A DNA stretch of 64,000 nt from Aquirufa ecclesiirivi (GCF_011250515.1 NZ_JAANOP010000001.1:372001-436000); one strand, 5' to 3'. Positions 42,357 to 51,462 are shown, counted from the stretch's first letter. Notes: generated by a model from the sequence alone, not told the origin. Numbers and translations are program-made.

Positions 42357-42917
42357 ATGGGCAAATTTTATGACACCATTTCAGAAGCTCATCGAGAGTT
42401 CATTGAAAGACAACATCTTTTTTTTGTGGGAACAGCGCCGCTTCAAGGGGACGGTCGTGTGAATGTTTCTCCCAAGGGATTAGAAGCTTTTCGGGTCATA
42501 GACGAGCATACTGTTGCTTACATGGATATCATAAGTTCAGGAAATGAAACGTCTGCTCATACCTTAGAAAATGGCAGAATAACCTTCATGTTTTGCTCTT
42601 TTGACAAAACGCCAAACATCTTACGTTTATACGGAAAAGGCTTTGTTGTTTTGCCCAATTCTCCACTTTGGGAGGAATATGCTCCACATTTTACCATATA
42701 TCCGAGTACTCGGCAAATTATAGTCGGCAAAATAGATTTAGTTCAAACCTCTTGTGGGTATGGTGTGCCTATGTACGAATATCAAGGAGAACGCGATATT
42801 CACTTTACTTGGGCCAATCAAATGGGTTCTGAGAAATTGGAACAGTATATGGTGGAGAAAAATATGACGAGTTTGGATGGCTTACCGACAGATTTAAGTA
42901 TTCAAAAAAATTCATGA
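42357..42917 (+). CDS. pyridoxamine 5'-phosphate oxidase-family FMN protein
   Basis: A 186-residue split-barrel flavin protein (EFIERQHLFFVGTAPLQGDGRVNVSPKGLEAFRVIDEHTVAYMD, then GNETSAHTLENGRITFMFCSF). It belongs to the PPOX-like group of uncertain substrate rather than to true PdxH. The stop overlaps the next start by 4 bp (ATGA), so both are probably made together. Confidence 0.9.
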   Translation: MGKFYDTISEAHREFIERQHLFFVGTAPLQGDGRVNVSPKGLEAFRVIDEHTVAYMDIISSGNETSAHTLENGRITFMFCSFDKTPNILRLYGKGFVVLPNSPLWEEYAPHFTIYPSTRQIIVGKIDLVQTSCGYGVPMYEYQGERDIHFTWANQMGSEKLEQYMVEKNMTSLDGLPTDLSIQKNS

Positions 42918-43375
42918 TAATGAATCCGCTATGGAAGAAACTGGCATGGAAAGAGCAAAAGGAAATTCTCATCCTTCATGCACCAGCTAGTTTTCAGGAA
43001 ACAATAAGCCATTTACCTGATGGCACTCTCCTTGTAACATCCATCGAACAGGAATATCAAATTAATTATGCTTTGGTATTTGTTACTCAAAAAATACAAA
43101 TCCAAGAATTTGCGGAAGCTTGTCGAGATAAAATAGTAGGAGATGCCATTCTTTGGATGTGCTATCCCAAAGGAAGTTCTAAGAAATACACCTGTGATTT
43201 TAATCGAGATCAAGGCTGGGAACCCATGGGAGAAATAGGCTTTGAACCCGTAAGCCAAATCGCCATCGACGAAGACTGGAGTGCCTTGCGTTTTAGAAAT
43301 GTACATTTCATCAAAAGCTTGAAAAGGAATCCCGAGCATATCATGTCGAAAGAAGGAAAGGCAAGGATGCAGTAA
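42914..43375 (+). CDS. hypothetical protein coupled to the PPOX-family gene
   Basis: A 153-residue soluble protein that I do not recognise as a named family. It is conserved-looking in its C-terminal half (AILWMCYPKGSSKKYTCDFNRDQGWEPMGEIGFEPVSQIAIDEDWSALRFRNVHFIK), which reads like a small DNA- or nucleotide-type alpha/beta domain. No signal peptide or membrane segment. It starts within the stop of the PPOX gene (ATGA). Confidence 0.75.
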   Translation: MIMNPLWKKLAWKEQKEILILHAPASFQETISHLPDGTLLVTSIEQEYQINYALVFVTQKIQIQEFAEACRDKIVGDAILWMCYPKGSSKKYTCDFNRDQGWEPMGEIGFEPVSQIAIDEDWSALRFRNVHFIKSLKRNPEHIMSKEGKARMQ

Positions 43376-43430
43376 TAATTTCAAATTCCTTTCTTTACAT
43401 GGAAAAGCCTCCTTGGGCTTAATTTGACCT

Positions 43431-45116
43431 ATGAAAATTCTTTATGTGCCTCTAGCTTCTATTCGTTTGGCAGCTAGTTTACTTATCTTTTTCGTTATTC
43501 CTTTTTCTGGGCATTCCCAAAATGTAAATCGGGGAGCCCAAGTCTTTGAACTACATTGTGCGAATTGCCATAACTTTAAAGATGATGGAATTGGTCCGCA
43601 ATTAGGAGGACTAAAGGGAATTGTGGATAAACAATACCTGTTGGATTTCATCAATAATCCCAAAGCGTTAATTGATGCCAATGTGGCCAGAGCGCAAGAC
43701 AAGTACAAAAAATACAAATCCTACATGCCAAGTTTCAGTCACTTGGATCCCAAAGATCTGCAAGATGTGATTGCCTTTATTTTAGAGAAACCTAGTCCTA
43801 AGAGTCACGGGAAAAAAGAAAAAATAGGGTTAGAAAATCCCATTAAAGCTGGAATTCAATATTCAGGGGAAACCATTTACCTCAAGAAAATCCTGAAATT
43901 CCCCTTTACTTATACTCCTCAAATAAATGCCCGTATCAATAAAATGACATTTCACCCATTGAGTAAGGAGCGAATCATTTCCGATTTACAGGGTAAAATT
44001 TATTTATTAGATGATAAAGACCGGTTGACTGAGTTTTTAGACATCAGCCAACATTTTCCTAATTTCACGAATAAACCAGGTTTTGCTACGGGGCTTGGGA
44101 GCTTTGCTTTTCATCCTCTTTTTGCTCAAAATAAGCTTTTTTATACCACACACACAGAGCCTGAGATCAAAGGCCCATCTGACTTTACCTATGGCGACAG
44201 CCTTCGAGTAAAATTGCAATGGATAATTACAGAATGGACCTTAGAGGACCCCATTGCTAAGGTGTTAAAAGGGAGGGCAAGAGAAGTCATGCGGGTTAAT
44301 GTCATTGATCAAGTACATGGCATGCAAGAAATAAGCTTCAATCCTTATGCCAAACCAAGAGATCCAGATTTTGGTCTACTATACATCGGATTGGGCGATG
44401 GAGGGGCTTTGGAACAAAGAAGAGGTTTTATTCCCAATAATCCTGAGCATGCTTGGGGGAAAGTTCTTCGAATCGACCCTTTAGGTAGAAATAGCCAGAA
44501 TGGGAAATACGGCATTCCTGTATCCAATCCATTTGTGGGAAAGAAAGGACTGGATGAAGTATTTGCACAAGGCTTCCGCAATCCGAATCGAATATCTTGG
44601 TTGAAAGATGGGAGAATCATCGTTTCGAATATAGGTCAAAGACACATTGAATCCTTATACCTCTTGAAGGCAGGGAAAAATTATGGCTGGCCATTGAGAG
44701 AAGGAACATTTGCCATTGATTCTACCCTAAGTACCAACAACGTATTTCCACTTCCTAAAAATGATGTTCGATTTGGTTATACTTATCCTATTGCCCAATT
44801 CGACCACGATGAGGGAAATGCGATTATGGGAGGTTTTGAATATACAGGGAAAGCCATCCCTAGTTTACGTGGAAAATACATATTTGGGGAAATTGTTCGT
44901 GGCCGAGTTTTCTACATTCCTATTTCAGAAATCAAAGAGGGAACCCAAACGCGCATTCGTGAATTGAAATTACAAATGGATGGTTTGCCCGTCACATTGA
45001 AAGACTTGGTCAAGGCAAATAAAGTAGACCTACGATTTGGTCAAGACGCACAAGGGGAAATCTATATCATCACCAAAGCTGACGGCAATTTATACCAAAT
45101 TGTCCCTTCCAAGTGA
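43431..45116 (+). CDS. exported cytochrome c-glucose/sorbosone dehydrogenase fusion
   Basis: A 561-residue periplasmic protein. A signal peptide ends near GHSQ; residues 34-125 are a class I cytochrome c with CANCH (Cys43, Cys46, His47) and the Met ligand in KSYMPSFSHLD; the rest is a PQQ-dependent sugar dehydrogenase beta-propeller (VHGMQEISFNPYAKPRDPDFGLLYIGLGDGGALEQRRG, FAQGFRNPNRISWLKDG). The haem domain at the N-terminus would accept electrons from PQQ. A single gene; no PQQ biosynthesis genes in the window. Confidence 0.9.
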   Translation: MKILYVPLASIRLAASLLIFFVIPFSGHSQNVNRGAQVFELHCANCHNFKDDGIGPQLGGLKGIVDKQYLLDFINNPKALIDANVARAQDKYKKYKSYMPSFSHLDPKDLQDVIAFILEKPSPKSHGKKEKIGLENPIKAGIQYSGETIYLKKILKFPFTYTPQINARINKMTFHPLSKERIISDLQGKIYLLDDKDRLTEFLDISQHFPNFTNKPGFATGLGSFAFHPLFAQNKLFYTTHTEPEIKGPSDFTYGDSLRVKLQWIITEWTLEDPIAKVLKGRAREVMRVNVIDQVHGMQEISFNPYAKPRDPDFGLLYIGLGDGGALEQRRGFIPNNPEHAWGKVLRIDPLGRNSQNGKYGIPVSNPFVGKKGLDEVFAQGFRNPNRISWLKDGRIIVSNIGQRHIESLYLLKAGKNYGWPLREGTFAIDSTLSTNNVFPLPKNDVRFGYTYPIAQFDHDEGNAIMGGFEYTGKAIPSLRGKYIFGEIVRGRVFYIPISEIKEGTQTRIRELKLQMDGLPVTLKDLVKANKVDLRFGQDAQGEIYIITKADGNLYQIVPSK

Positions 45117-45173
45117 TCAACATCACGTAGATTTAAATAAGGAATTCTTTTCTTTGAGAAAAAATAATTGGAT

Positions 45174-45482
45174 ATGACACCATCGATTTCCATTGACCAA
45201 TTGATTGAGAAATTACAACAACAAGAAGCGATCTTGCTCTTGGATATTCGAAGCAAAGAGGAATTTGAAGCAAGGCATATTCCTAATGCCATTCATGTAC
45301 CTGGAGAAGGAATCCCCCAAGGTTTACCTTTACATGCCAATCAAGCTCTTTTGGTGACAATCTGTGGAAAGGGCGGAGGAAGGTCAGAGCAGGCTGCTCA
45401 ACAATTAATCTCCTTGGGTTTTCAAGCTACGTTTTTAGCAGGAGGAACAAATGAATGGTTTGAAAAAAGCCTTTTGGCATAA
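45174..45482 (+). CDS. rhodanese-like sulfurtransferase domain protein
   Basis: A 102-residue single-domain protein: ISIDQLIEKLQQQEAILLLDIRSKEEFEARHIPNAIHVPGEGI is typical rhodanese. The active loop reads CGKGGGR, a C-x5-R loop, one residue longer than the C-x4-R loop of standard rhodaneses and as long as Cdc25-type loops. ATG at 45174 is used. It follows the dehydrogenase by 57 bp on the same strand. Confidence 0.88.
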   Translation: MTPSISIDQLIEKLQQQEAILLLDIRSKEEFEARHIPNAIHVPGEGIPQGLPLHANQALLVTICGKGGGRSEQAAQQLISLGFQATFLAGGTNEWFEKSLLA

Positions 45483-45620
45483 ATGCATTCATCTTCTTTT
45501 TGAACGCTAAACTTCTTTCAAAGATTTCCTGAAATAAGCAGTTCTTATATGGACTAATTTTAAGAGAAATAGTTTAATATTGGAAAATATTGATTGTCTC
45601 AAAACTTAAATAAAATTGTC

Positions 45621-46034
45621 ATGATAAGAAAAGCAAATGCCGTTTGGCAAGGAACGGGGAAAGAAGGTAAAGGTGTACTTACTACTCAAAGTGGCGTATT
45701 AAATCATACCCAATATTCTTTTAACACTCGATTTGAAGATGGGATAGGGACCAATCCCGAAGAATTGGTAGCCGCTGCCCATGCGGGCTGTTTTGCCATG
45801 AAGCTAAGTTTTAATCTAACGGGTGCAGGATTTCCTCCTAAAGTATTGGATGTGCAAGGCGAAATTAAAATGGAAGAGGGGACGATCATTGAATCTCGAT
45901 TGATATTAAAGGCTACCGTACCAGGGATTGACCAAGATACTTTTTTAGCACAAGTAAAAGATGCAGAGGCTAATTGTCCTATTTCTCGACTATTAAAAAC
46001 AACGATTGTGGTGGACTCAACTTTGACAGTTTAA
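45621..46034 (+). CDS. osmC: OsmC-family organic hydroperoxide/peroxiredoxin-like protein
   Basis: A 137-residue cytoplasmic protein of the OsmC branch: MIRKANAVWQGTGKEGKGVLTTQSGVL at the start, NPEELVAAAHAGCFAMKLSF (first catalytic Cys) and VKDAEANCPISRLLKTTI (second Cys). It reduces organic hydroperoxides in the family. ATG at 45621 is chosen; the upstream TTG would add nine residues that are unlike the family. A strong terminator follows. Confidence 0.93.
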   Translation: MIRKANAVWQGTGKEGKGVLTTQSGVLNHTQYSFNTRFEDGIGTNPEELVAAAHAGCFAMKLSFNLTGAGFPPKVLDVQGEIKMEEGTIIESRLILKATVPGIDQDTFLAQVKDAEANCPISRLLKTTIVVDSTLTV

Positions 46035-46055
46035 TCCAACATACTTCAGGTAATT

Positions 46056-46087
46056 AAAAGGCTTACCATGGTAAGCCTTTTTTTTTA
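46056..46087 (+). terminator. intrinsic terminator after osmC
   Basis: AAGGCTTACCATGGTAAGCCTT (46058-46079) is a perfect palindrome; A- and T-tracts flank it (T run to 46086). Confidence 0.88.
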
Positions 46088-46180
46088 TTATATCCTTCTT
46101 AGTAAAAAGAGAGATCATATCAGTAAGAAAACAAATATTATTACTTTTAGAAATAGTATCACAAAACCGGAATTTATCCC

Positions 46181-47338
46181 ATGAGAGAAAACGCTTCCAA
46201 CCGTAGGAAATTTTTACAAGATGCCAGCCTATTATCTAGTCTAGCCTTTATGCCAGCCATCCATTCTCCCATCAAAGATGGTACGTCCTTGTTTGTTCCT
46301 AAAGTTCAAGAAAAGATTATTGCACCACGTTTAAAATTTGGTGTTATCGGAATCAATCATGGTCATATTTATACCATGGCCAATTCCATCATTCGGGGTG
46401 GAGGAGAATTTGTTTCTTATTATGCGAAAGAACCAGATCTCATTAAGGATTTTGCTAAAAAATACCCTACGGCTAAATTGGTAAAAAGTGAAGCGGAGAT
46501 TTTAGGAGATCCTTCCATTCAATTGGTCCTAAGCTCCATTACGCCCGTAGAAAGAGCACCTTTAGGTATTCGGGTGATGAAGTCGGGTAAGGATTATATG
46601 GTGGACAAACCAGGTATAACTAGCTTAGACCAATTGGCAGAAGTACGTAAGGTTCAAAAAGAAACTAAAAGAATATATTCCATTTCTTATTCGGAGCGCT
46701 TTGAAAATAAGGCAACCGAAAAGGCTAGTCAATTAGCTCAAACTGGAATTATCGGTAAGGTGGTTCAAACCATGGGTACTGGCCCTCACAGGATGAGTAT
46801 TCCTTCGAGGCCGTCCTGGTTTTTTGATAAGAAATACTACGGTGGTATCATCACAGACATTGGTTCACATCAAGTGGATCAGTTTTTGCATTTTACTAAA
46901 TCTACGGAAGGACAAGTGGTAGCTTCTCAGGTAGCTAATCACAAATACCCTCAATACCCCAATTTTGAAGATTTTGGCGATTTGATGTTGCGAGGAAACG
47001 GAGGGTCAGGTTATATACGGGTGGATTGGTTTACCCCAGATGGACTAAATACTTGGGGTGACGGAAGACTCACCATTTTAGGAACTGAGGGGTATATGGA
47101 AGTTCGAAAAAATACGGATATCGCTTCACCGCACGGTACAGGTAGTCATTTGTATTTAGTGACGCAAAAAGAAACCTTGTACATCGACTGCAAGAATGTG
47201 GAGCTTCCACATGGAGAGTTACTCGTGAATGACGTGTTAAATCGAACAGAAACGGCGATGACTCAAGACCATTGTTTCTTAGCCACTGAATTAGCTCTAA
47301 TCGCTCAAAAACAAGCTACTAAAATCTCAGCGAAATAA
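46181..47338 (+). CDS. Gfo/Idh/MocA-family oxidoreductase with Tat-like leader
   Basis: A 385-residue NAD(P)-dependent dehydrogenase. The leader SNRRKFLQDASLLSSLAFMPAI looks twin-arginine; the Rossmann part begins RLKFGVIGINHGH; YMVDKPGITSLDQLAEVRKV holds the usual KP motif, with SERFENKATEKASQL and TGPHRMSIPSRPSWFFDKKYYGGIITDIGSHQVDQFL following. Substrate is probably a sugar or inositol derivative. The next gene starts within its stop (TAATG, 1-bp overlap), so the two dehydrogenases are co-translated. Confidence 0.9.
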   Translation: MRENASNRRKFLQDASLLSSLAFMPAIHSPIKDGTSLFVPKVQEKIIAPRLKFGVIGINHGHIYTMANSIIRGGGEFVSYYAKEPDLIKDFAKKYPTAKLVKSEAEILGDPSIQLVLSSITPVERAPLGIRVMKSGKDYMVDKPGITSLDQLAEVRKVQKETKRIYSISYSERFENKATEKASQLAQTGIIGKVVQTMGTGPHRMSIPSRPSWFFDKKYYGGIITDIGSHQVDQFLHFTKSTEGQVVASQVANHKYPQYPNFEDFGDLMLRGNGGSGYIRVDWFTPDGLNTWGDGRLTILGTEGYMEVRKNTDIASPHGTGSHLYLVTQKETLYIDCKNVELPHGELLVNDVLNRTETAMTQDHCFLATELALIAQKQATKISAK

Positions 47339-48714
47339 TGAAAAGGAGAAAATTTATCAATAACATCGCATTGGGTGCCGTGGGCACATTAGGCTTTCCT
47401 ACCATCGTTCCTGCCCATGTTTTGGGAGGGAAAGACGCACCAAGCAATAAAATTAACATTGGCCAAATCGGTTGCGGACGCATCGCTCGTACACATGATT
47501 TACCGAGTACTTGGAGATATGAAAAGGCTCGAATTATGGCCGTCTGTGATTTGGATAGAAATCGTACCGAAGACACAAAAAAACTTGTTGAGGAGTATTA
47601 TACCAAGAAAACGGGTCAAAGCAATTACATCGACGTAAAGATGTATGATGATTACCGTGAAATGTTATTGAATAAGGATATTGATGCGGTCATGATCAGT
47701 ACGCCGGACTTTTGGCATGCGCAACCCGCCATGGAAGCAGCCTTAGCTGGGAAGGATATTTACTTACAAAAACCCACTTCTTTAACCATCAAAGAAGGGC
47801 GTCAATTAGCGGAGGTGATCAAAAAAACAGGTAGAATTTTACAAGTTGGAACCCAGCAGCGTTCCAGTAGTCAATTCAGAAGAGCCGCTGAATTAGTTAG
47901 AAATGGTCGGATTGGTAAGTTACATACGGTTAAAGTGGGACTTCCAGGAGATCCAGGTGGCCCTGTGGTACAAGCCATGCCAGTACCTAAAGGCTTCAAT
48001 TATGATATGTGGCTAGGTTCAACTCCCTACATTCCTTATACAGAATTAAGCGTGCACCCTCAAGTAGGATACGATAGACCAGGTTGGTTACGTATGGAAC
48101 AGTTTGGCGCGGGCATGATCACTGGTTGGGGTCAGCATCACTATGATTCTGCCGCTTGGGGTATGGATACAGAATTAACAGGACCTATTTCAGTGGAGGC
48201 TGTAGCCGAATTCCCTAAATCGGGGGTTTGGAACGTTCATGGCGACTTTATGGCAAAGGCAGAATATGCCAATGGCATAACCATGTATACCAGCGGAGGC
48301 TTCCCGAATGGTATTCGATATGAAGGAACAGAGGGTTGGATATTTGTTTCCAGAGGAGACTATTCGGCAACCCCGAGTGATCCTACTTCTAAAGTAAGAG
48401 CTAAGGCCATTGATGCCTCTAATCCAGCGATTTTGGAATCGGTGATTGGAGAGAAAGAGATTCATTTATACCATTCAAACGAACAACATGGCAACTGGCT
48501 AGATTGCATAGAAAGCAGAAAAGAGCCTATTTCCCCTATTGAGATTGGTCATAGAGCCTGTACGGTTTGTTTAATTACACATGTGGCCATGAAAATACCA
48601 CGTAAGCTGAATTGGGATGCTAAAAAAGAGCAATTTATCAATGATGCTGAAGCGAATCGTTATTTAAGTCGTACTCAACGAGCACCCTATGGTACTGACC
48701 GTATAAAATTTTAG
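47338..48714 (+). CDS. second Gfo/Idh/MocA-family oxidoreductase with Tat leader
   Basis: A 458-residue enzyme of the same superfamily as its upstream neighbour but a different branch. Leader MKRRKFINNIALGAVGTLGFPTIVPAHVLGG; Rossmann motif KINIGQIGCGRIARTHDLPS; KDIYLQKPTSLTIKEGRQLAEVI (the E/QKP motif); GGPVVQAMPVPKGFNYDMWLGSTP as in the secreted oxidoreductases common in Bacteroidota and Planctomycetes. Likely periplasmic; substrate unknown. A hairpin terminator follows at 48746. Confidence 0.9.
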   Translation: MKRRKFINNIALGAVGTLGFPTIVPAHVLGGKDAPSNKINIGQIGCGRIARTHDLPSTWRYEKARIMAVCDLDRNRTEDTKKLVEEYYTKKTGQSNYIDVKMYDDYREMLLNKDIDAVMISTPDFWHAQPAMEAALAGKDIYLQKPTSLTIKEGRQLAEVIKKTGRILQVGTQQRSSSQFRRAAELVRNGRIGKLHTVKVGLPGDPGGPVVQAMPVPKGFNYDMWLGSTPYIPYTELSVHPQVGYDRPGWLRMEQFGAGMITGWGQHHYDSAAWGMDTELTGPISVEAVAEFPKSGVWNVHGDFMAKAEYANGITMYTSGGFPNGIRYEGTEGWIFVSRGDYSATPSDPTSKVRAKAIDASNPAILESVIGEKEIHLYHSNEQHGNWLDCIESRKEPISPIEIGHRACTVCLITHVAMKIPRKLNWDAKKEQFINDAEANRYLSRTQRAPYGTDRIKF

Positions 48715-48745
48715 TTAAATAGGATTTGAGGTCCCTAGAATGAAT

Positions 48746-48776
48746 AAAAACGCCCCTGAATTTAGGGGCGTTTTTT
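48746..48776 (+). terminator. intrinsic terminator after the Gfo/Idh/MocA pair
   Basis: AAAAACGCCCCT (48746-48757) pairs with AGGGGCGTTTTT (48764-48775), loop GAATTT, with a T-tract. Confidence 0.9.
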
Positions 48777-48812
48777 ATTTCACCTAATTATGTTCGTAGC
48801 GTTTTGAATTTT

Positions 48813-48867
48813 TAACTAAAAAAATAGTTACAAATATTTTGTAACTAAAAAATTAGTTATACATTTG
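48813..48867 (+). promoter_or_regulatory. BlaI-type operator overlapping the promoter of the regulator-peptidase pair
   Basis: TAGTTACAAA-TAT-TTTGTAACTA (48825-48847) is a 10-bp dyad with TACA/TGTA cores. TAACTA/TAGTTA half-sites recur at 48813-48818, 48825-48830, 48842-48847 and 48854-48859. TTTG at 48838-48841 and TACATTTG at 48860-48867 make a -33/-7 promoter with 18-bp spacing, 20 bp before the gene. Confidence 0.7.
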
Positions 48868-48887
48868 GTCCAACAAAACGGACAGCT

Positions 48888-49259
48888 ATGAAAAAATTAA
48901 CCCAAGCAGAAGAGCAAATTATGCAAGTAATTTGGACATTACCTGAGGGAGGATTTCTCAAAGATATTATTGAGAATCTACCCGAGCCCAAACCCCATTC
49001 CAATACAATTGCTACGCTATTAAAAATATTGGTCGAAAAGGAATTTGTAGGGATTAGCAATCCGAATCGTAACAACCTCTATTTTGCCAAAGTCACGAAG
49101 CAGGAATATTCTGGTCAACGCATGGCAGGTTTGGCGGATTCATTTTTCGAAGGATCTTATACCAACGTGGTATCCTTTCTGGTCGATAAAAAACAGATGT
49201 CTATTGAAGATTTGGAATTATTACTGAGCCAATTAAAATCTAAAAGCGATGATGAGTAA
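48888..49259 (+). CDS. BlaI/MecI/CopY-family repressor
   Basis: A 123-residue winged-helix repressor: MKKLTQAEEQIMQVIWTLPEGGFLKDIIENLPEPKPHSNTIATLLKILVEKEFVGISNPNRNNLYFAKVTK is the DNA-binding domain, with a short C-terminal dimerisation part carrying the region cleaved in relatives. It is followed in-frame shift by the M56 peptidase, overlapping 11 bp. It probably represses its own operon via the dyads at 48813-48859; in the family the peptidase relieves repression. No beta-lactamase gene is present in the window. Confidence 0.92.
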   Translation: MKKLTQAEEQIMQVIWTLPEGGFLKDIIENLPEPKPHSNTIATLLKILVEKEFVGISNPNRNNLYFAKVTKQEYSGQRMAGLADSFFEGSYTNVVSFLVDKKQMSIEDLELLLSQLKSKSDDE

Positions 49260-50820
49260 TGTCCTATTAATCTATCTGTTGAAAAGTAGCCTAATATCCG
49301 GCATATTTTATGGCTACTATATGTTGGTACTTCGGAATACTCGATTCCATACCTACAATCGATTCTATTTATTGGCTAGTATGTTCATGAGCTTGGTCAT
49401 TCCGTCACTCCAATTTTCTTTTTTTTCCGTAGAAGATAAGGAATTTGCCGGAGCAGGACAGGCCATTTACTTAATAGCTGCCTCAGCTAGCGCCACTCCT
49501 GAGCGCTTCTCCTGGTTGAATTTACCTTGGCTAGAGTATGGAATCTGGACTTTTTATTTGATTTCGATAGGCTTATTAAGCTACTTCTTTTATCAAGTTG
49601 TTAAGATTTATCAAATGAAAAGAAGAAATCCAAGCATTGCTATGGATGGATTTCAATTCATTGAGACCGAAGAAGACGATGCTCCGTTTTCATTTCTTCA
49701 ATTCCTATTTTGGAAAAAATCCATTTCCATGTCTGAACCCAATGGACAAGCCATTTTTAAGCATGAATTGACGCACATTCAACAAAAACATACCATTGAT
49801 CGGGTTATCTGCCAAATTATCACATCGATTTGTTGGATCAATCCATTTTATTGGCTCATAGATAAGGAATTACAAAACATCCATGAATTTATTGCTGACC
49901 AAGAAGCTGTTGGAAGTAATAACGTGAATGCTTTTGCTCAAATGATATTACAATCGCACTATGGAAATCACTTTTTAAACCCCGGACACTCCTTTTATTA
50001 TTCATCCATTAAACGAAGAATTATCATGTTAACAACATCCAAAAACACGCCATACGCCTACCTGAGAAAGGTATTAGCACTACCATTGGCGGTATTAGCT
50101 ATCGTTATTTTCTCCATCCAAGTGACGGCTCAGGAGAAAAAAGAAGAATTGACCAATAGTAAAATTGGGATTAGCTTCAACAAAAATGCTCCTAGCAAAC
50201 CGACGAAAGGGAAAAAAATGAGCAATAAGGATTTGCCCCCTCCTCCACCGCCACCCTTGTCGATAAGAGCAACTCCTGCCGCTCCTGGCGTGCCACCCGT
50301 TCCTCCCGTCAATCCATTGTATGTCGTTGATGGAAAGATTGATCGATCCTTGGCCGTTAATAAAATGAATCCCAATGATATTCAATCCATCAATGTCTTA
50401 AAGGGAGCTATGGCCAATGAAAAATATGGAAAAGATGGGATTAATGGTGTGGTGGAAATCTCAACCAAGAAAAATGCAAACACCAATATTTCTAACAATC
50501 AAAATCTCCATACGATCGTGGAGGAGCCTGCCACATTTCCAGGCGGCCCCAATGCGTTTCTTTCCTTTATATCCGCTCATGTTAACTATCCTGAAGAAGC
50601 TAAAAAAGCGAATATTTCCGGAAAAGCCTATGTTCAATTTACAGTAGCTACGGATGGAACGCTTTCAGATATCAGTGTATTAAGATCTCCTGGCTATGGT
50701 TTAGCTGAAGAGGCCCTTCGACTGATCAAAGCTTCAGGTAAATGGATTCCAGCCAAGAATCATGATAGCAATATCACGTCTAAATACGTCCAACCCATTG
50801 CTTTTATCATCGGGAAGTAA
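49249..50820 (+). CDS. M56 BlaR1-like membrane metallopeptidase with plug and TonB C-terminal domains
   Basis: A 523-residue sensor-protease. Four membrane helices in the first 130 residues; the zinc motif HELTH is at residues 172-176, followed by HEFIADQEAV with the third ligand region; a further helix near residue 275; a proline-rich linker (PPPPPPPLSIRAT); a TonB-dependent-receptor plug-like piece (PLYVVDGKIDRS, GINGVVEISTKK); and a C-terminal TonB domain (VNYPEEAKKANISGKAYVQFTVATDGTLSDISVL). It is the expected partner of the upstream repressor. The signal sensed is unknown. Confidence 0.92.
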   Translation: MMSNVLLIYLLKSSLISGIFYGYYMLVLRNTRFHTYNRFYLLASMFMSLVIPSLQFSFFSVEDKEFAGAGQAIYLIAASASATPERFSWLNLPWLEYGIWTFYLISIGLLSYFFYQVVKIYQMKRRNPSIAMDGFQFIETEEDDAPFSFLQFLFWKKSISMSEPNGQAIFKHELTHIQQKHTIDRVICQIITSICWINPFYWLIDKELQNIHEFIADQEAVGSNNVNAFAQMILQSHYGNHFLNPGHSFYYSSIKRRIIMLTTSKNTPYAYLRKVLALPLAVLAIVIFSIQVTAQEKKEELTNSKIGISFNKNAPSKPTKGKKMSNKDLPPPPPPPLSIRATPAAPGVPPVPPVNPLYVVDGKIDRSLAVNKMNPNDIQSINVLKGAMANEKYGKDGINGVVEISTKKNANTNISNNQNLHTIVEEPATFPGGPNAFLSFISAHVNYPEEAKKANISGKAYVQFTVATDGTLSDISVLRSPGYGLAEEALRLIKASGKWIPAKNHDSNITSKYVQPIAFIIGK

Positions 50821-51462
50821 AAGCAAACTGATTTCCAGCATTCGTAATAGCCGGTGATTTTCATCAGGCTATTACCGTTTAAGGGAATTTTGCATCATTT
50901 TTCTGATTCGACTTTCATGTGGCGAATCAAAATCACATAGGAAAAATACCATAAATCATCATATTAATTTGAAACCTATATTTTGCATTTTCTAAATTTA
51001 AATTCAATAAATGCCCATTTTTAAAACGAGTTTGTAATCAAAAATCAATTTTATTTCATTTTTATCTTAATTTCAAACGTAGTAATTCTATTACGGATAT
51101 TTTAAATATTTCTATAAATCGGCTATTTATTACACTTTTTATGTAAAAATTGGGATATTTTTGTGTTTTTTGAGCTATTTTTTAAAAAAAAATCCAAAAA
51201 CGAAGGAAGAGTTCAATAATCCTGCTACATTTCAACATAATTCATCAATAAATACAATTTATACGCCCATTACTAATCATCTTGGGCGTATATCTATTCT
51301 CACATGGAAGATGCCTAAAGTCATCTCCTTGAGAGAATTTGACAAACAAATTTGCCAAAAGCTTAGCTTTAGGTTTTGGATTGTTTACTCCTGTATGTAC
51401 GATGAAAACTCAGAAATGAGTTAATGTTTCAGAATTTCAGCGCATTTATATACCTATCAATC
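50821..51462. other. 642-bp non-coding region with two hairpins
   Basis: No convincing gene. A hairpin at 50844-50875 (GTAATAGCC/GGCTATTAC with an inner TGAT/ATCA stem) may end the previous transcript, though it lacks a T-tract. A TATTTTTG -7-like element is at 51156-51163. A 9-bp stem, TATACGCCC/GGGCGTATA, is at 51260-51292, within the possible leader of the aminotransferase gene. The rest is AT-rich and unexplained. Confidence 0.6.
50844..50875 (+). terminator. hairpin after the M56 gene
   Basis: GTAATAGCC (50844-50852) and GGCTATTAC (50867-50875) pair, with TGAT/ATCA inside. No T-run follows, so terminator activity is uncertain. Confidence 0.4.

Noticed and set aside
49249-50820. TonB-dependent receptor
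   Set aside because: The plug-like and TonB parts are short additions on an M56 peptidase; there is no 22-strand barrel.
51161-51424. Possible 87-residue gene before the aminotransferase
   Set aside because: Composition is low-complexity and AT-rich, no domain is recognised, and it would start in a promoter-like element; treated as leader or non-coding.
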